Assembly (NCBI GenBank): GCA_028276475.1
Contig: JAPYWH010000001.1
Location: 37,060-101,059, forward strand
Direction: 5' to 3'
Length of the DNA: 64,000 nucleotides
DNA from: Thermocrinis sp.
Lineage (GTDB): Bacteria; Aquificota; Aquificia; Aquificales; Aquificaceae
The notes beneath the pieces were generated by a model, which saw only the letters and a program-made list of their open reading frames with translations, ran no database searches and was not told where the DNA came from. Shown here one piece after another: positions 20,738 to 28,973 of the stretch (position 1 is the stretch's first letter; each line of letters begins with the position of its first letter). Both the position numbers and the translations under genes were made by a program.

Positions 20738-21340
20738 ATGAAAAAGGTTATCTTTCTCGTAAGGCATGCCCAAAGCGAATTTAACGAAAAGGGAATATTT
20801 CAGGGAAGGCTTGACAGCGACCTAACCCCTTTAGGTTTTGTTCAAGCTCGTCTGTGTGCAGAGGCACTCAAAGACAAGGGTATAGAGCTCGTGATCACAT
20901 CGCCCCAAAGGAGGGCATACAAAACCGCCCAGACAATAAGCGATGTTTTGGAGGTTCCCCTACGTGTGGATGAAAGGATCAGGGAGATGTCCTTTGGAGA
21001 CTTTGAAGGCAAACACTTCTGGAGTTTAGTGGAAGAGCAGAGGGAAACCTTTACCAACTGGTTGAGGGACCCAGTTAGTCATCCCTTACCCACCCAAGAG
21101 GATATGGGGGAGTTTGAAAGGAGGATAGGCGGTTTTTTGGAGGACTTAAAGAAACTGCCACATCAAAAGGTATGTGTGGTAGCCCACGGGGGCACCCTGC
21201 ACGCCATTGTGTGTTTGACTACTGGACTAACCTTGAATAACCTATGGAACATTCACATGGACAACACGGGCATAAGCCTGTTGGAGTTTGACGGTAAGGG
21301 CTTTCATCTTAGGCTCTTAAACAGCCTTTGCCACTTATGA
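20738..21340 (+). CDS. Histidine phosphatase family enzyme, candidate phosphoserine phosphatase
   Basis: The 200-residue protein has the phosphoglycerate mutase-like fold: catalytic RHAQSEFN near residue 9, an Arg in TSPQRRAYKTA, the acid-base Glu in REMSFGDFEG and a second His in VVAHGGTLHAI. Hydrogenobacter uses metal-independent phosphoserine phosphatases (PspA/PspB) of this family for serine synthesis, so that role is plausible; alpha-ribazole phosphatase or another phosphatase is equally possible. The start is only a few nucleotides after the SRP RNA terminator. Confidence 0.75.
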   Translation: MKKVIFLVRHAQSEFNEKGIFQGRLDSDLTPLGFVQARLCAEALKDKGIELVITSPQRRAYKTAQTISDVLEVPLRVDERIREMSFGDFEGKHFWSLVEEQRETFTNWLRDPVSHPLPTQEDMGEFERRIGGFLEDLKKLPHQKVCVVAHGGTLHAIVCLTTGLTLNNLWNIHMDNTGISLLEFDGKGFHLRLLNSLCHL

Positions 21341-21760
21341 ATATTTGTATACGATCTTACCCCTTTCAACTACCTCCGGCACCAAAGTCACCTTCTGGTT
21401 GCTCATAAAGAAAACAAAGCCCTCTATCAAACCCTCAAAAAAGTATATAATCGGCGAGTCTGATAAGTTTTCCCCATTTATAGCGTCAGTGAAGATGTCC
21501 TCTTCTATCACAACATTCCCATTCTCTTTTTTTATACTTTTTGCAAATCCCAGGTCTTCAAGTATTATGCATGCCCTCTTGAGGGCTTCCTCCTTATCCA
21601 GAACACTAAAGAATTCCCCCATCAGGCTTTCCAAAAGCTTTAGTCCCGCTTGCCTTCCTGCATCTCTGAAAACCGCCTTGGCACCCTTGTCCCCTACAAG
21701 GGCCCTAACACCCTCTGACGCATTTACTATAGCCAAAATAAGTATATCTGGGTCTACCAT
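21335..21760 (-). CDS. V4R-like small-molecule-binding protein (tentative)
   Basis: This 141-residue protein is not firmly recognised. Its pattern resembles the V4R/heme-NO-binding-related fold: GDKGAKAVFRDAGRQAGLKL, a middle segment with a glycine and hydrophobic strands, then IIYFFEGLIEGFVFFM followed by a strand reading VTLVPEVVERGK. V4R domains bind small molecules and often act as sensors. The Cys residues that bind zinc in some V4R proteins are missing. It is convergent with, and overlaps by 6 nt, the phosphatase gene, and is divergent from the secreted thioredoxin-like gene. Confidence 0.45.
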   Translation of the reverse strand: MVDPDILILAIVNASEGVRALVGDKGAKAVFRDAGRQAGLKLLESLMGEFFSVLDKEEALKRACIILEDLGFAKSIKKENGNVVIEEDIFTDAINGENLSDSPIIYFFEGLIEGFVFFMSNQKVTLVPEVVERGKIVYKYS

Positions 21761-21828
21761 GGCTTCCCTCCTTGGACTTATTTTAACATCCCTTTCTGAA
21801 TTTCTCGCACAAGCTATTAAGAAGAGAT

Positions 21829-21834
21829 TATAAT
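21829..21834 (+). promoter_or_regulatory. -10 element upstream of the secreted thioredoxin-like gene
   Basis: A perfect TATAAT lies 22 nt before the ATG at 21857, followed by a GGGAGG ribosome site. No convincing -35 hexamer was seen 16-18 nt upstream. Confidence 0.4.
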
Positions 21835-21856
21835 TTGTGTTTGTGGGAGGTTTTTC

Positions 21857-22357
21857 ATGAAAGCGTTGTTGCCTTTACTTGTGCTCCTTGGTTTTCTCTT
21901 TGCCCAAGACCTCTACCAGGAGTTTGTGAAAGAACAGGCAAGACAGATTCCACTTAAAAAAGCCATAGTCTTTGGTAGGGGAAAGGCGGAGCTCATCACC
22001 TTTATGAACCCAGACTGTGGGCATTGCAGGAAAGAATGGCAGGAGCTAAAGAAGGTGCCAGACAAGGTAAAGGTTTATATATTTCTAATACCCTTCAGAG
22101 GAAAAGAAGAAAGCAGGGCAAAATCGGACTACATAGCCTGCTCAAGGGAGCCCATAAAAGCCTTAGATGAAGTGTTCTCCGGCAAGTTTGATGGAAAACC
22201 ACCCAAGGTGCCAAGGTGTCCTCTTGTGGATGAGCACATAAGGCTGGCAGAGTCTCTCAATGTGGGCGGAGTGCCTTACAACATAATACTGAAAGATTAC
22301 AAAGTTATTGAGGGCTACAACCCGGAGCTTTTAAAGATCATGGGTGTTAAAAAGTGA
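21857..22357 (+). CDS. Secreted thioredoxin-like (DsbC/DsbG-type) protein
   Basis: The 166-residue protein has a signal peptide (residues 1-16, ending LLFAQ-like) and a thioredoxin fold with the redox motif CGHC preceded by FMNPD, plus the cis-Pro loop GGVPYNII. It would work in the periplasm in disulfide isomerisation or reduction, perhaps for cytochrome c apoproteins. Two more Cys residues (YIACSREP and VPRCPLV) lie in the helical insertion. It lacks the DsbC dimerisation domain. The next gene starts at a 4-nt GTGA overlap. Confidence 0.8.
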   Translation: MKALLPLLVLLGFLFAQDLYQEFVKEQARQIPLKKAIVFGRGKAELITFMNPDCGHCRKEWQELKKVPDKVKVYIFLIPFRGKEESRAKSDYIACSREPIKALDEVFSGKFDGKPPKVPRCPLVDEHIRLAESLNVGGVPYNIILKDYKVIEGYNPELLKIMGVKK

Positions 22358-22863
22358 TCGTGGTTCTCATTGGTCTATCGGGCAGTGGTAAATCCTTTGT
22401 GGCAAACATCCTCCACAGGGAGTTTGGCTTTGAGTGGATCAGAAGCGACCAAATAAGAAAGGAAATGGCGGGCATTGAGCCTACCCAAAAAGTAGAGGTG
22501 GGCTTTTCGGAGGGCATATACTCCGAAGAATGGACGAAGAGGGTCTATGAGAGAATGCTTGATTTGGCGGAAGAAAAGCTAAAGGAGGGCAAAAAAGTAG
22601 TTTTGGACGCAACTTTTTTGAGGGCTTGGCAGAGGGAAAGGGTAAAGGAACGGTTCCCTTCTGCGGTTTTCGTCTGGGTGGTTGCCAAAGAGGAGGAGGT
22701 TCTAAAAAGGCTCTCCTCAAGGCAGGATATATCGGACGCAGGAGTAGAAACTTACCTACGCCAGAAGGAGGTTTTTGAACCACCAGAGGGAGTTCCCACT
22801 TTAGACACCTCAGAGAACGGACATAGGGTTAAGGAGAAGCTGAAAGAGCTCCTAAATTTATAG
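22354..22863 (+). CDS. P-loop kinase-like ATPase (AAA_33 / gluconokinase-like)
   Basis: The 169-residue protein starts with GTG within the stop of the preceding gene. It has Walker A GLSGSGKS at residues about 7-14, an Asp-containing substrate segment WIRSDQIRKEMAG, a Walker B-like strand VVLDATFLR and an Arg-rich lid around LKRLSSRQ. Such small P-loop kinases phosphorylate sugars, nucleosides or the 3' end or antibiotic substrates; the substrate cannot be read here. Its end overlaps the convergent protease gene by 35 nt. Confidence 0.75.
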   Translation: MIVVLIGLSGSGKSFVANILHREFGFEWIRSDQIRKEMAGIEPTQKVEVGFSEGIYSEEWTKRVYERMLDLAEEKLKEGKKVVLDATFLRAWQRERVKERFPSAVFVWVVAKEEEVLKRLSSRQDISDAGVETYLRQKEVFEPPEGVPTLDTSENGHRVKEKLKELLNL

Positions 22864-23938
22864 CACTCTTAAAGCACTCCAGAGCTTTTTCCAAATTGCC
22901 CTCCTCTGCAGGACAGTCTGGTTCCATACCTTTTTCTCCAACTACCAAGGTGCCATCGGGGAACTTCATAGCAAAAGTAATGAGCCTGAGGACTAAACCA
23001 CAGTCGTTCAAGGGATACATGTTGCTACCCACATACTTGCCCACAGTTCTCTCGCCAGCTACGATTGCCTTTGCGTATCTTTTTAGAAGGCTCGCCAAAA
23101 GCTCCGCAGCGGAGGCTGTATTTTTATTCACTATTACAAATATGGGCTTTTTAAAAGCTTTTTCTGACTTGAACTCATAGACGCTGAGACCTCCTGAGGA
23201 TGTCTCCAGGTAAAACATAACTCCCTCTCCACCCAAAAGCATATCCGCAATAGCCTTTGCAACACCTATTAAACCTCCGCTGTTGTTGCTAAGGTCAATG
23301 ATCAGTCCATCTATTCCCTCCCTTTCAAATTCCTCCATAGTTTGTTTGAACTCCCTTATTGTCGGGCTTGTAAAATTCACAAGATGAACATAGCCTATTT
23401 TTCTGTCTCCTAAGTTTATAATCCTCCTTTCCTCAACGGGATTTATGGTAAAGTATCCCTTTTGCACTTCAAGGCTTTCAAAGAATCCATTGCGTATGAT
23501 CTCAAGCTTTACTGGTGTGTTGGCTGGTGCGCTTCTTATAGTAAAGCTCCATTTATTTTTGTCCGTCTCCCCGTTTATTGAGTAGATGATATCTCCCTTT
23601 CTTAGTCCTGCCTTTTCTGCGGGCGAACCTTCAAAGACCTTTACGATTACCCCCTCGTCGTTCCACCTGATACCCAACCCAAAGAGCTTTGCTTCTGAAT
23701 ACCAAGTTCTGTCCTCCTCAAGCTTTGTTATGGTAGTCCACTTGTCCCCCTTTGCGCGCAAAAAGGCTATGGCTTCCGATTCATCCTTCCACTGTGGAAG
23801 TTCTGAAAACTTATTCTTCCAGAGGTGATACCGTATGATATACTCCCTTAGCTTGTTTAAGGTTTCCTCCTTTGAACACTGTTCCTGGGCATAAGAAAGG
23901 TAAGCCAGCAGGATAAGCAGTAAGAAAGGAAAGCCCAT
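22829..23938 (-). CDS. S41 family C-terminal processing protease (CtpA/Prc-like)
   Basis: The 369-residue protein has a signal peptide (about 17 residues), a PDZ domain (about 85-150: GSPAEKAGLRKGDIIYSING) and an S41 peptidase domain. The serine-lysine dyad is visible: Ser in NKNTASAAELLA and Lys in GERTVGKYVG; the NSGGLIG loop lies before. It would degrade or process envelope proteins in the periplasm. Length is slightly short for the family and the extra N-terminal helical bundle is small. Confidence 0.9.
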   Translation of the reverse strand: MGFPFLLLILLAYLSYAQEQCSKEETLNKLREYIIRYHLWKNKFSELPQWKDESEAIAFLRAKGDKWTTITKLEEDRTWYSEAKLFGLGIRWNDEGVIVKVFEGSPAEKAGLRKGDIIYSINGETDKNKWSFTIRSAPANTPVKLEIIRNGFFESLEVQKGYFTINPVEERRIINLGDRKIGYVHLVNFTSPTIREFKQTMEEFEREGIDGLIIDLSNNSGGLIGVAKAIADMLLGGEGVMFYLETSSGGLSVYEFKSEKAFKKPIFVIVNKNTASAAELLASLLKRYAKAIVAGERTVGKYVGSNMYPLNDCGLVLRLITFAMKFPDGTLVVGEKGMEPDCPAEEGNLEKALECFKSAINLGALSASP

Positions 23939-24016
23939 TGCTGAGTGGAAATATTATATCCTTTGGGAAGAATTTCCAGAGGGTTTATACTTAACAATGA
24001 AAGGCGTGAGCCTTTA

Positions 24017-24304
24017 GAGGTTGTTCTAAAAATACAAACCCATTGATGCACGATGGCTTTTCCTCTAAAATCTAACCCTGATGTTTATTAGCCTACAGTT
24101 CAGGCTTGAACTAAAAAAAGAAGACAAAGAAAAACCCATAAAGCTTATGCGGTGCTTGGCAAGTTCTGAAGGTAGCCCTCCTCTTCCCTATTCTTGGATC
24201 TGAAGCCCGTATCAGTGGAGGAGGCGTGGGATAGGATGGGGAGTAGATTAGTCCCTTTAGAGGTTGGATGGGCGTCCAAAGGAGGGATTTTTTAGAACAA
24301 CCTC
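24017..24304 (+). mobile_element. 288-bp element bounded by 16-bp perfect terminal inverted repeats (MITE-like or decayed IS)
   Basis: The left end GAGGTTGTTCTAAAAA (24017-24032) is repeated in inverted orientation at the right end (24289-24304). This sits in the only long gene-free stretch of the window (23939-24309), between two minus-strand genes. A 13-bp direct repeat CCTTTAGAGGTTG occurs at 24011-24023, spanning the left boundary, and again inside at 24254-24266. The interior has no full ORF; one frame reads about 30 codons ending in LEVGWASKGGIF just before the right repeat, perhaps a transposase remnant. No clear target-site duplication was found. Strand is arbitrary. Confidence 0.7.
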
Positions 24305-24309
24305 AGCGT

Positions 24310-24819
24310 TCAATAGTTTTTAGCCTTTGATGTAATGTAGCTGAGCACTTGGTTTGGGTCTCCCTGTGGGTCCACACCCCTGTAAATTTTCTCCACCTTT
24401 CCCTCCGGGTTTATTAAAACCGTATCCCTTGAGCACATACCAAAAAATAACTTAACTCCGTAAGCTTTGGCTACTTCGCCCTTTGGGTCCGAAAGTAAGC
24501 TATGCCTAAAGTTGTATTTTTCTTTGAACCTCTTTATAGCGGGCACATCGTCGGTGCTTACGCCAAATACCACCGCGTTGTTGGAAAGGAACTTATCATA
24601 AAGCCTTGAATACTCTTTGCCCTGCGCGGTGCATCCGGGAGTGTCCGCCTTTGGGTAAAAGTAAAGCACCACCCACTTGCCCCTGTATTGGGAAAGCTGA
24701 ACCGGTTTGCCTTCTTCGTTTAAGAGATTAAAATTGTATGCAGACTGTCCTTCTTGAATTAGGTTCCCAGCCTCCACAAAGCCCAAAAAGGCAAGGAGTT
24801 TTATAAGAAGTGCTTTCAT
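24310..24819 (-). CDS. Exported peroxiredoxin (Bcp/PrxQ type)
   Basis: The 169-residue thiol peroxidase has an N-terminal export signal (first about 18 residues), the active-site motif YPKADTPGCTAQ with the peroxidatic Cys, and a conserved Arg in MCSRDTVLI. The resolving Cys normally five residues after the first is replaced (CTAQGK), so the Cys in FFGMCSRD may resolve it instead, or a partner thiol may. Envelope location would protect against peroxide. It is divergent from the neighbouring hypothetical gene with only 26 nt between the starts. Confidence 0.88.
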   Translation of the reverse strand: MKALLIKLLAFLGFVEAGNLIQEGQSAYNFNLLNEEGKPVQLSQYRGKWVVLYFYPKADTPGCTAQGKEYSRLYDKFLSNNAVVFGVSTDDVPAIKRFKEKYNFRHSLLSDPKGEVAKAYGVKLFFGMCSRDTVLINPEGKVEKIYRGVDPQGDPNQVLSYITSKAKNY

Positions 24820-24845
24820 AGTGTTTTCTATTTTAAGCCTCCACG

Positions 24846-25565
24846 ATGATTTATCAAAGGCGAAAAATCGCAGGAGAAGATGTTAAAATAACCTTTGTGC
24901 GGTTTATCCTTCCTTGGTCCAAAAGGCAATCAAAGATAAAGCTAAGGGAAAAATACCCCGTTGGTTTGGAGGTTTATCCCTTCGAAGGACTCAATCCCAA
25001 AAGGATAGAGGTTATAAACTGCCTTGGCATTAACATGGAGGAGCCTTTGCCCCTTTGGAGGAGGCTAAAGGGAAGGTTTTGGGAAAGCTTGGAGTTTTGG
25101 GTTTTGCCTCCACCGGTGCAGGAGTTTATAGTGGAGAGCTCGGTCGTTCTTTCTCCCCTCTTTGGGCTATTAAAGGTGGATACGCCCATTCCCTACGCAG
25201 AGCAATCTTGGGAGGACCACTGTCAAGGTTCAAAGCTAAAAGACTGGTGGAAGGAATCCCTAAAACAGACCTCAAGGGAGCTCTTCAAAGACCAAGTGGT
25301 GGTCCCTCTTGTGGGAAGGCAGGAGGAAGGACTTCTGGACCTTGGAACCGCCCATAAGGTGGTGAGGTTTTTCTTTTACAAAAAAGGACAGAAAGTTACC
25401 AACCCTCAGCCCCACAGGGCATACCTTTTGAGATACATTGCAGAAAAGAGGCTGAGCTTAGAGGAGTTATCAAGGCTAAACTTTTACGATTACAAGGTAA
25501 AGGACATAGAAGAGAAGGGAAGGCTAATAAGGGTAATAGTGGAAGGGCAGGGGGCGTACATCTGA
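24846..25565 (+). CDS. Hypothetical protein, 239 residues
   Basis: No family was recognised. The protein is soluble, rich in Trp and basic residues, with a central hydrophobic stretch (PPPVQEFIVESSVVLSPLFG) and a C-terminal half bearing many charged residues. It has no signal peptide, metal motif or P-loop. The start at 24846 is 26 nt from the divergent peroxiredoxin start and its stop is 12 nt before the glycosyltransferase, so it may form an operon with the glycosyltransferase and comF. Confidence 0.75.
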   Translation: MIYQRRKIAGEDVKITFVRFILPWSKRQSKIKLREKYPVGLEVYPFEGLNPKRIEVINCLGINMEEPLPLWRRLKGRFWESLEFWVLPPPVQEFIVESSVVLSPLFGLLKVDTPIPYAEQSWEDHCQGSKLKDWWKESLKQTSRELFKDQVVVPLVGRQEEGLLDLGTAHKVVRFFFYKKGQKVTNPQPHRAYLLRYIAEKRLSLEELSRLNFYDYKVKDIEEKGRLIRVIVEGQGAYI

Positions 25566-25577
25566 TAAACTATTAGC

Positions 25578-26519
25578 ATGCTCTCGGTGGTCATCCCCGC
25601 CTATAACGAAGAGGAAAACGTCCCCATACTTTACGAAAAGCTCAAAAAGGTCCTGGATGGCTTAGGGCAGGATTACGAGATCATCTTTGTGGATGATGGC
25701 TCCACTGATGGCACCTATCAAAGGCTAAAACAACTGGCGGAGAAGGACAGCCGGCTAAAAGTAATAAGGTTCAAAGGGAACTACGGACAGACCGCCGCCA
25801 TGTCTGCGGGTTTTGAACACGCAAAGGGAGATGTGATCGTCACCTTGGACGCAGACCTACAAAACGACCCCGAAGACATTCCAATACTGCTGGAAAAATT
25901 AAAGGAAGGCTATCATGTGGTAAGCGGATGGAGAAAGGACCGAAAGGACCCATTTTTATCAAGAAGGCTTCCCTCAATGATTGCCAACTGGCTCATATCC
26001 AAAATCACCGGCGTGCATCTTCATGACTACGGATGCACCCTAAAGGCATACAGGGCAGAGGTGGTAAAGGATCTGGAGCTCTTTGGAGACATGCACAGGT
26101 TTTTGCCCGCCCTTACCAAAAGGGGAGGTGCCAAGATCACGGAGGTGGTGGTAAGACATCATCCAAGGATGTTTGGAAAGTCCAAATACGGCATAGGAAG
26201 GACTGTTCGGGTTCTTTTGGACATAATGCTGGTAAAGTTCCTCAATGAGTACATCAACAAGCCCCTCTATATGTTTGGCAGTGTGGGCTTTTTGCTCCTT
26301 GGGTTGGGTCTTTTTAGCCTTTTTTACCTGATCTTTTTAAAGCTCTTTTTGGAGGAGCCCATAGGAAGGAGACCACTCTTAATCCTTAGCGTCCTTTTGA
26401 TCCTTGCGGGCATACAGCTCATATCCACCGGGCTTTTGGCGGAGCTTTTGGTCCGGATATACTACAGGACAAAGGACGCAAAGCCTTACGTGATCCAAGA
26501 GAAGATAAACTTTGAATGA
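25578..26519 (+). CDS. Family 2 glycosyltransferase with C-terminal membrane helices (DPMS/ArnC-like)
   Basis: The 313-residue protein has a GT-A domain: SVVIPAYNEEENVP, the nucleotide-binding IIFVDDGSTDGT, the DxD-type VTLDADLQNDPED, and a QxxRW-like RFLPALTKRGG region. Two hydrophobic helices (about 225-285) anchor it in the membrane. Such enzymes transfer a sugar from a nucleotide donor to undecaprenyl phosphate (dolichol-phosphate mannosyltransferase-like or ArnC/GtrB). The acceptor sugar cannot be told. The comF start overlaps its stop by 4 nt. Confidence 0.9.
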   Translation: MLSVVIPAYNEEENVPILYEKLKKVLDGLGQDYEIIFVDDGSTDGTYQRLKQLAEKDSRLKVIRFKGNYGQTAAMSAGFEHAKGDVIVTLDADLQNDPEDIPILLEKLKEGYHVVSGWRKDRKDPFLSRRLPSMIANWLISKITGVHLHDYGCTLKAYRAEVVKDLELFGDMHRFLPALTKRGGAKITEVVVRHHPRMFGKSKYGIGRTVRVLLDIMLVKFLNEYINKPLYMFGSVGFLLLGLGLFSLFYLIFLKLFLEEPIGRRPLLILSVLLILAGIQLISTGLLAELLVRIYYRTKDAKPYVIQEKINFE

Positions 26520-27151
26520 GAAAACTTTTAAGACTTTTTGGACTTGCCCAAGGAAATTGCTTAAACTGTGAAAAACCCGCAGTGGGAGAGGAGTTTTTGT
26601 GCGAAGACTGTCTAAAGGAGCTCAAACCTCAGCATCCCATGGAATATACGCACATTCCCTATGTTTTCTCTTACAGAGTTTTTGGAAGGTATGAAGGTGC
26701 AATAAAGAGTTTGATCCTTAATGCAAAGTTTGAGAACAACCCATACACCGCAAGGTTCTTGGGCAAGGTGGTAAAGGATTATCTTTGGCAGTACATAGAC
26801 GAGATCCAGCCGGACATCATAACCTTTCCTGAGCTCAACCTTAGGAGGTTTTGGCTAAGAGGCTTCAATCAAGTGGAGGAAATTCTGAAGGGCGCAGAAG
26901 TTCCCTATCAGAGAATTTTTGAAAGGAAGGGCTTTGACCCGCCCATGGCAAGGCTCGGAAGTCAAGAGAGGCTAAAGGCTGTGCAGAGCCATCAGGTGAG
27001 AAAGCATTGGTTATACGCCTTAGAGGATAAAAAGATCTTGGTGGTGGATGACGTGCTAACCACTGGGCAGACCATATCCCATCTCTGCCAGTTGCTACTT
27101 TCATTGGGTGCCAAAGAGACCCATGCCTTCTTTATTGCACGGTCTGTTTGA
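26516..27151 (+). CDS. comF: ComF-family phosphoribosyltransferase-like protein
   Basis: The 211-residue protein has an N-terminal CxxC zinc pair arrangement (CLNCEKPA and CEDCLKEL) and a C-terminal PRTase domain with the PRPP-binding motif [15 protein letters not shown], as in ComFC. ComF proteins are needed for internalisation of transforming DNA or for recombination after uptake. It overlaps the glycosyltransferase by 4 nt and the convergent aminotransferase gene by 20 nt. Confidence 0.88.
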   Translation: MRKLLRLFGLAQGNCLNCEKPAVGEEFLCEDCLKELKPQHPMEYTHIPYVFSYRVFGRYEGAIKSLILNAKFENNPYTARFLGKVVKDYLWQYIDEIQPDIITFPELNLRRFWLRGFNQVEEILKGAEVPYQRIFERKGFDPPMARLGSQERLKAVQSHQVRKHWLYALEDKKILVVDDVLTTGQTISHLCQLLLSLGAKETHAFFIARSV

Positions 27152-28343
27152 ACCTTTCAAGGGCTTTTTTTATGCCACGGACTGCCTGCCTTATCCGATG
27201 CTCATTTTCCACCAATGCAAACCTAACATAGCCCTCTCCATACTCTCCAAAGCCTATGCCGGGTGAGACCGCTACCTTTGCCTCCTTCAGCAAAAAGAGG
27301 GAAAAGTCCAAAGAGTTCATACCCACCCACTCGGGAATCTTTGCCCAAACAAACATGGACGCCTTGGGCTTTTCCACCGTCCAACCTATACGGTTTAGTC
27401 CCTCCACCAGCACATCCCTCCTCCTTTGATAAACATCCCGATTTTTCTCTACGATCTCGTAAGGGCTGTCCAAGGCTATTATGGAGGCAACTTGTATGGG
27501 CGTAAAAACGCCGTAATCTAAGTAGCTTTTCAGGTGGGCAAGGTTCTTTATGAGGATTTCGTTGCCCAAAACAAAGGCAACACGCCAACCCGCCATAGAA
27601 AAGCCCTTAGACATAGAGTAAATTTCCACCGCAACATCTTTGGCACCTTCCACCTGCAGAATGCTGGGTGGTTTGTATCCATCAAAGCCAAGGTCCGCGT
27701 AAGCAAAATCGTGGATCACCCATACTTCCTCCCTCTTTGCCCATTGGACGACCTCCCTGAAGAACTCTAAGCTAACGCAAAGGGTGGTTGGATTGTGAGG
27801 GAAGCTCAGCACGAGGGCTCTGGGCTTTTTGAAGGAAGCCTTGAGGGTATCGTGGATGCTCTTTAAAAAGTATTCTTCAAAGTTTTGCCTTTCCTCAAGG
27901 TTTATGGGAATAGATATGGCATCTCCGCCCGCTATTATGGGTGCGTAATAGTGTATGGGATAGGTAGGGTTTGGCACCATTACCGAGTCGCCGGGCTCCA
28001 CCATGGCAAGTATCAGGTGCGAGTAGCCCTCCTTTGCCCCTATGGTCATTATAGCCTCCGTCTCTGGGTTTAGCTCCAGCCCGTAGTTTCTTTGGTAAAA
28101 GTCGCATATAGCCTTTCTGAGCCTTGGTATGCCCTTTGATGCAGAGTAGCCATGCACATTGTCCCTCCTTGCCACCTCGCAGAGCTTTTCTATTATGTGG
28201 GGTGCGGGTGGAAGGTCTGGGTTTCCCATTCCCAGATCCACAATGTCCTCTCCCTCCCTTCTGAGCTTCATCTTTAACTCATTGACCATGGCAAAAACAT
28301 ACTTGGGAAGCTTTTGGACCCGTGAAAAGATAAGCTCACTCAT
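27132..28343 (-). CDS. alaC: Alanine-forming class I/II aminotransferase (AlaC type)
   Basis: This 403-residue PLP enzyme matches AlaC strongly at the N-terminus: [20 protein letters not shown], then [11 protein letters not shown] and [16 protein letters not shown]. The PLP Lys lies in [16 protein letters not shown], and the phosphate-binding Arg and substrate Arg ([15 protein letters not shown]) are visible. It would transaminate pyruvate with glutamate. Its start overlaps the dksA stop by 8 nt, so the two are likely cotranscribed. Confidence 0.9.
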   Translation of the reverse strand: MSELIFSRVQKLPKYVFAMVNELKMKLRREGEDIVDLGMGNPDLPPAPHIIEKLCEVARRDNVHGYSASKGIPRLRKAICDFYQRNYGLELNPETEAIMTIGAKEGYSHLILAMVEPGDSVMVPNPTYPIHYYAPIIAGGDAISIPINLEERQNFEEYFLKSIHDTLKASFKKPRALVLSFPHNPTTLCVSLEFFREVVQWAKREEVWVIHDFAYADLGFDGYKPPSILQVEGAKDVAVEIYSMSKGFSMAGWRVAFVLGNEILIKNLAHLKSYLDYGVFTPIQVASIIALDSPYEIVEKNRDVYQRRRDVLVEGLNRIGWTVEKPKASMFVWAKIPEWVGMNSLDFSLFLLKEAKVAVSPGIGFGEYGEGYVRFALVENEHRIRQAVRGIKKALERFKQTVQ

Positions 28344-28701
28344 GCTCGCCTTCCTCTTCCAACTCCTTACAGTTTATACACAAAGTAGTTACAGGTCTTG
28401 CCATGAGCCTTTCAAAGGGTATCTCTGCACCACAGCCCTCGCATATGCCGTAGGTTCCTATCTCTATTTTATAGAGGGCATAGTCTATCTTCCTTAGGAG
28501 CTTTAGTTCCCTTGTTTTTAACCTCTGAAGGTTTATGTATCTCTCCGTTTCTATGTTTGCCCTGTCTATCTCATCTCCGCCCTCAAAGGCTATGTTGGAT
28601 GGGTCCTTTATCTGCTCTTGGGCAGAACCAAGAATCTTCTGTCTCATTTCCAAAAGCAAGCCCTTTATCTGTGCAACCTGCTCCTCCGACAAATGGTTCA
28701 T
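28336..28701 (-). CDS. dksA: DksA/TraR-family zinc-finger protein
   Basis: The product (121 residues from the ATG at 28701) has a helical hairpin with the acidic tip [14 protein letters not shown] and a C4 zinc finger, CEGCG and CINCK. DksA-type factors insert into the RNA polymerase secondary channel and modulate ppGpp responses. A longer start, GTG at 28725, is possible, but a TATAAT at 28713-28708 lies between the two and would place transcription start near the ATG, favouring the shorter, perhaps leaderless, form. Confidence 0.88.
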   Translation of the reverse strand: MNHLSEEQVAQIKGLLLEMRQKILGSAQEQIKDPSNIAFEGGDEIDRANIETERYINLQRLKTRELKLLRKIDYALYKIEIGTYGICEGCGAEIPFERLMARPVTTLCINCKELEEEGEHE

Positions 28702-28703
28702 GC

Positions 28704-28713
28704 TATAATTATA
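28704..28713. promoter_or_regulatory. Palindromic -10 element between dksA and a coding-like stretch
   Basis: TATAATTATA reads as a perfect -10 hexamer on both strands, so it could drive dksA on the minus strand and the stretch 28719-28973 on the plus strand. No clear -35 boxes were found. Confidence 0.35.
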
Positions 28714-28718
28714 CTTAA

Positions 28719-28973
28719 CTAACACCTCCAGTTGGTGAGAAATTATTTAAACAGACAAGACTTCCTCGAGAGTATAACCCTGAAGGTAAGCTGTCCGCAA
28801 GCGTCCTGCAGAAGAACCAAGAGCAAACAGAAAATTTGATAAACCAGAGGGAAAGGGAACAGTTAGAAAGGTTAGCCCTCACTCTGCAAAGAATTGAGGA
28901 GGTAAAGGAAAAGTTTGAAAGCTTAGAAAAGGTAAGCACACATTTATGTGCCAAAATCCACAAAGATCTTTGA
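28719..28973 (+). other. Coding-like stretch without a standard start codon
   Basis: After an in-frame TAA at 28716 the plus strand encodes about 84 residues without a stop, beginning LTPPVGEKLFKQTRLP and containing a Glu/Gln/Leu-rich helix likely to form a coiled coil (NQREREQLERLALTLQRIEE), ending at TGA 28971. No ATG or GTG is present in frame; TTG occurs only in the middle. It could be the tail of a decayed gene, or a gene using a rare start. It overlaps the dcd 3' end by 30 nt on the other strand. The composition resembles its neighbours' proteins. Confidence 0.35.

Noticed and set aside
23939..24016. Searched for a gene or RNA left of the inverted-repeat element
   Set aside because: Only a few short open stretches and no stem or start with a ribosome site were found.
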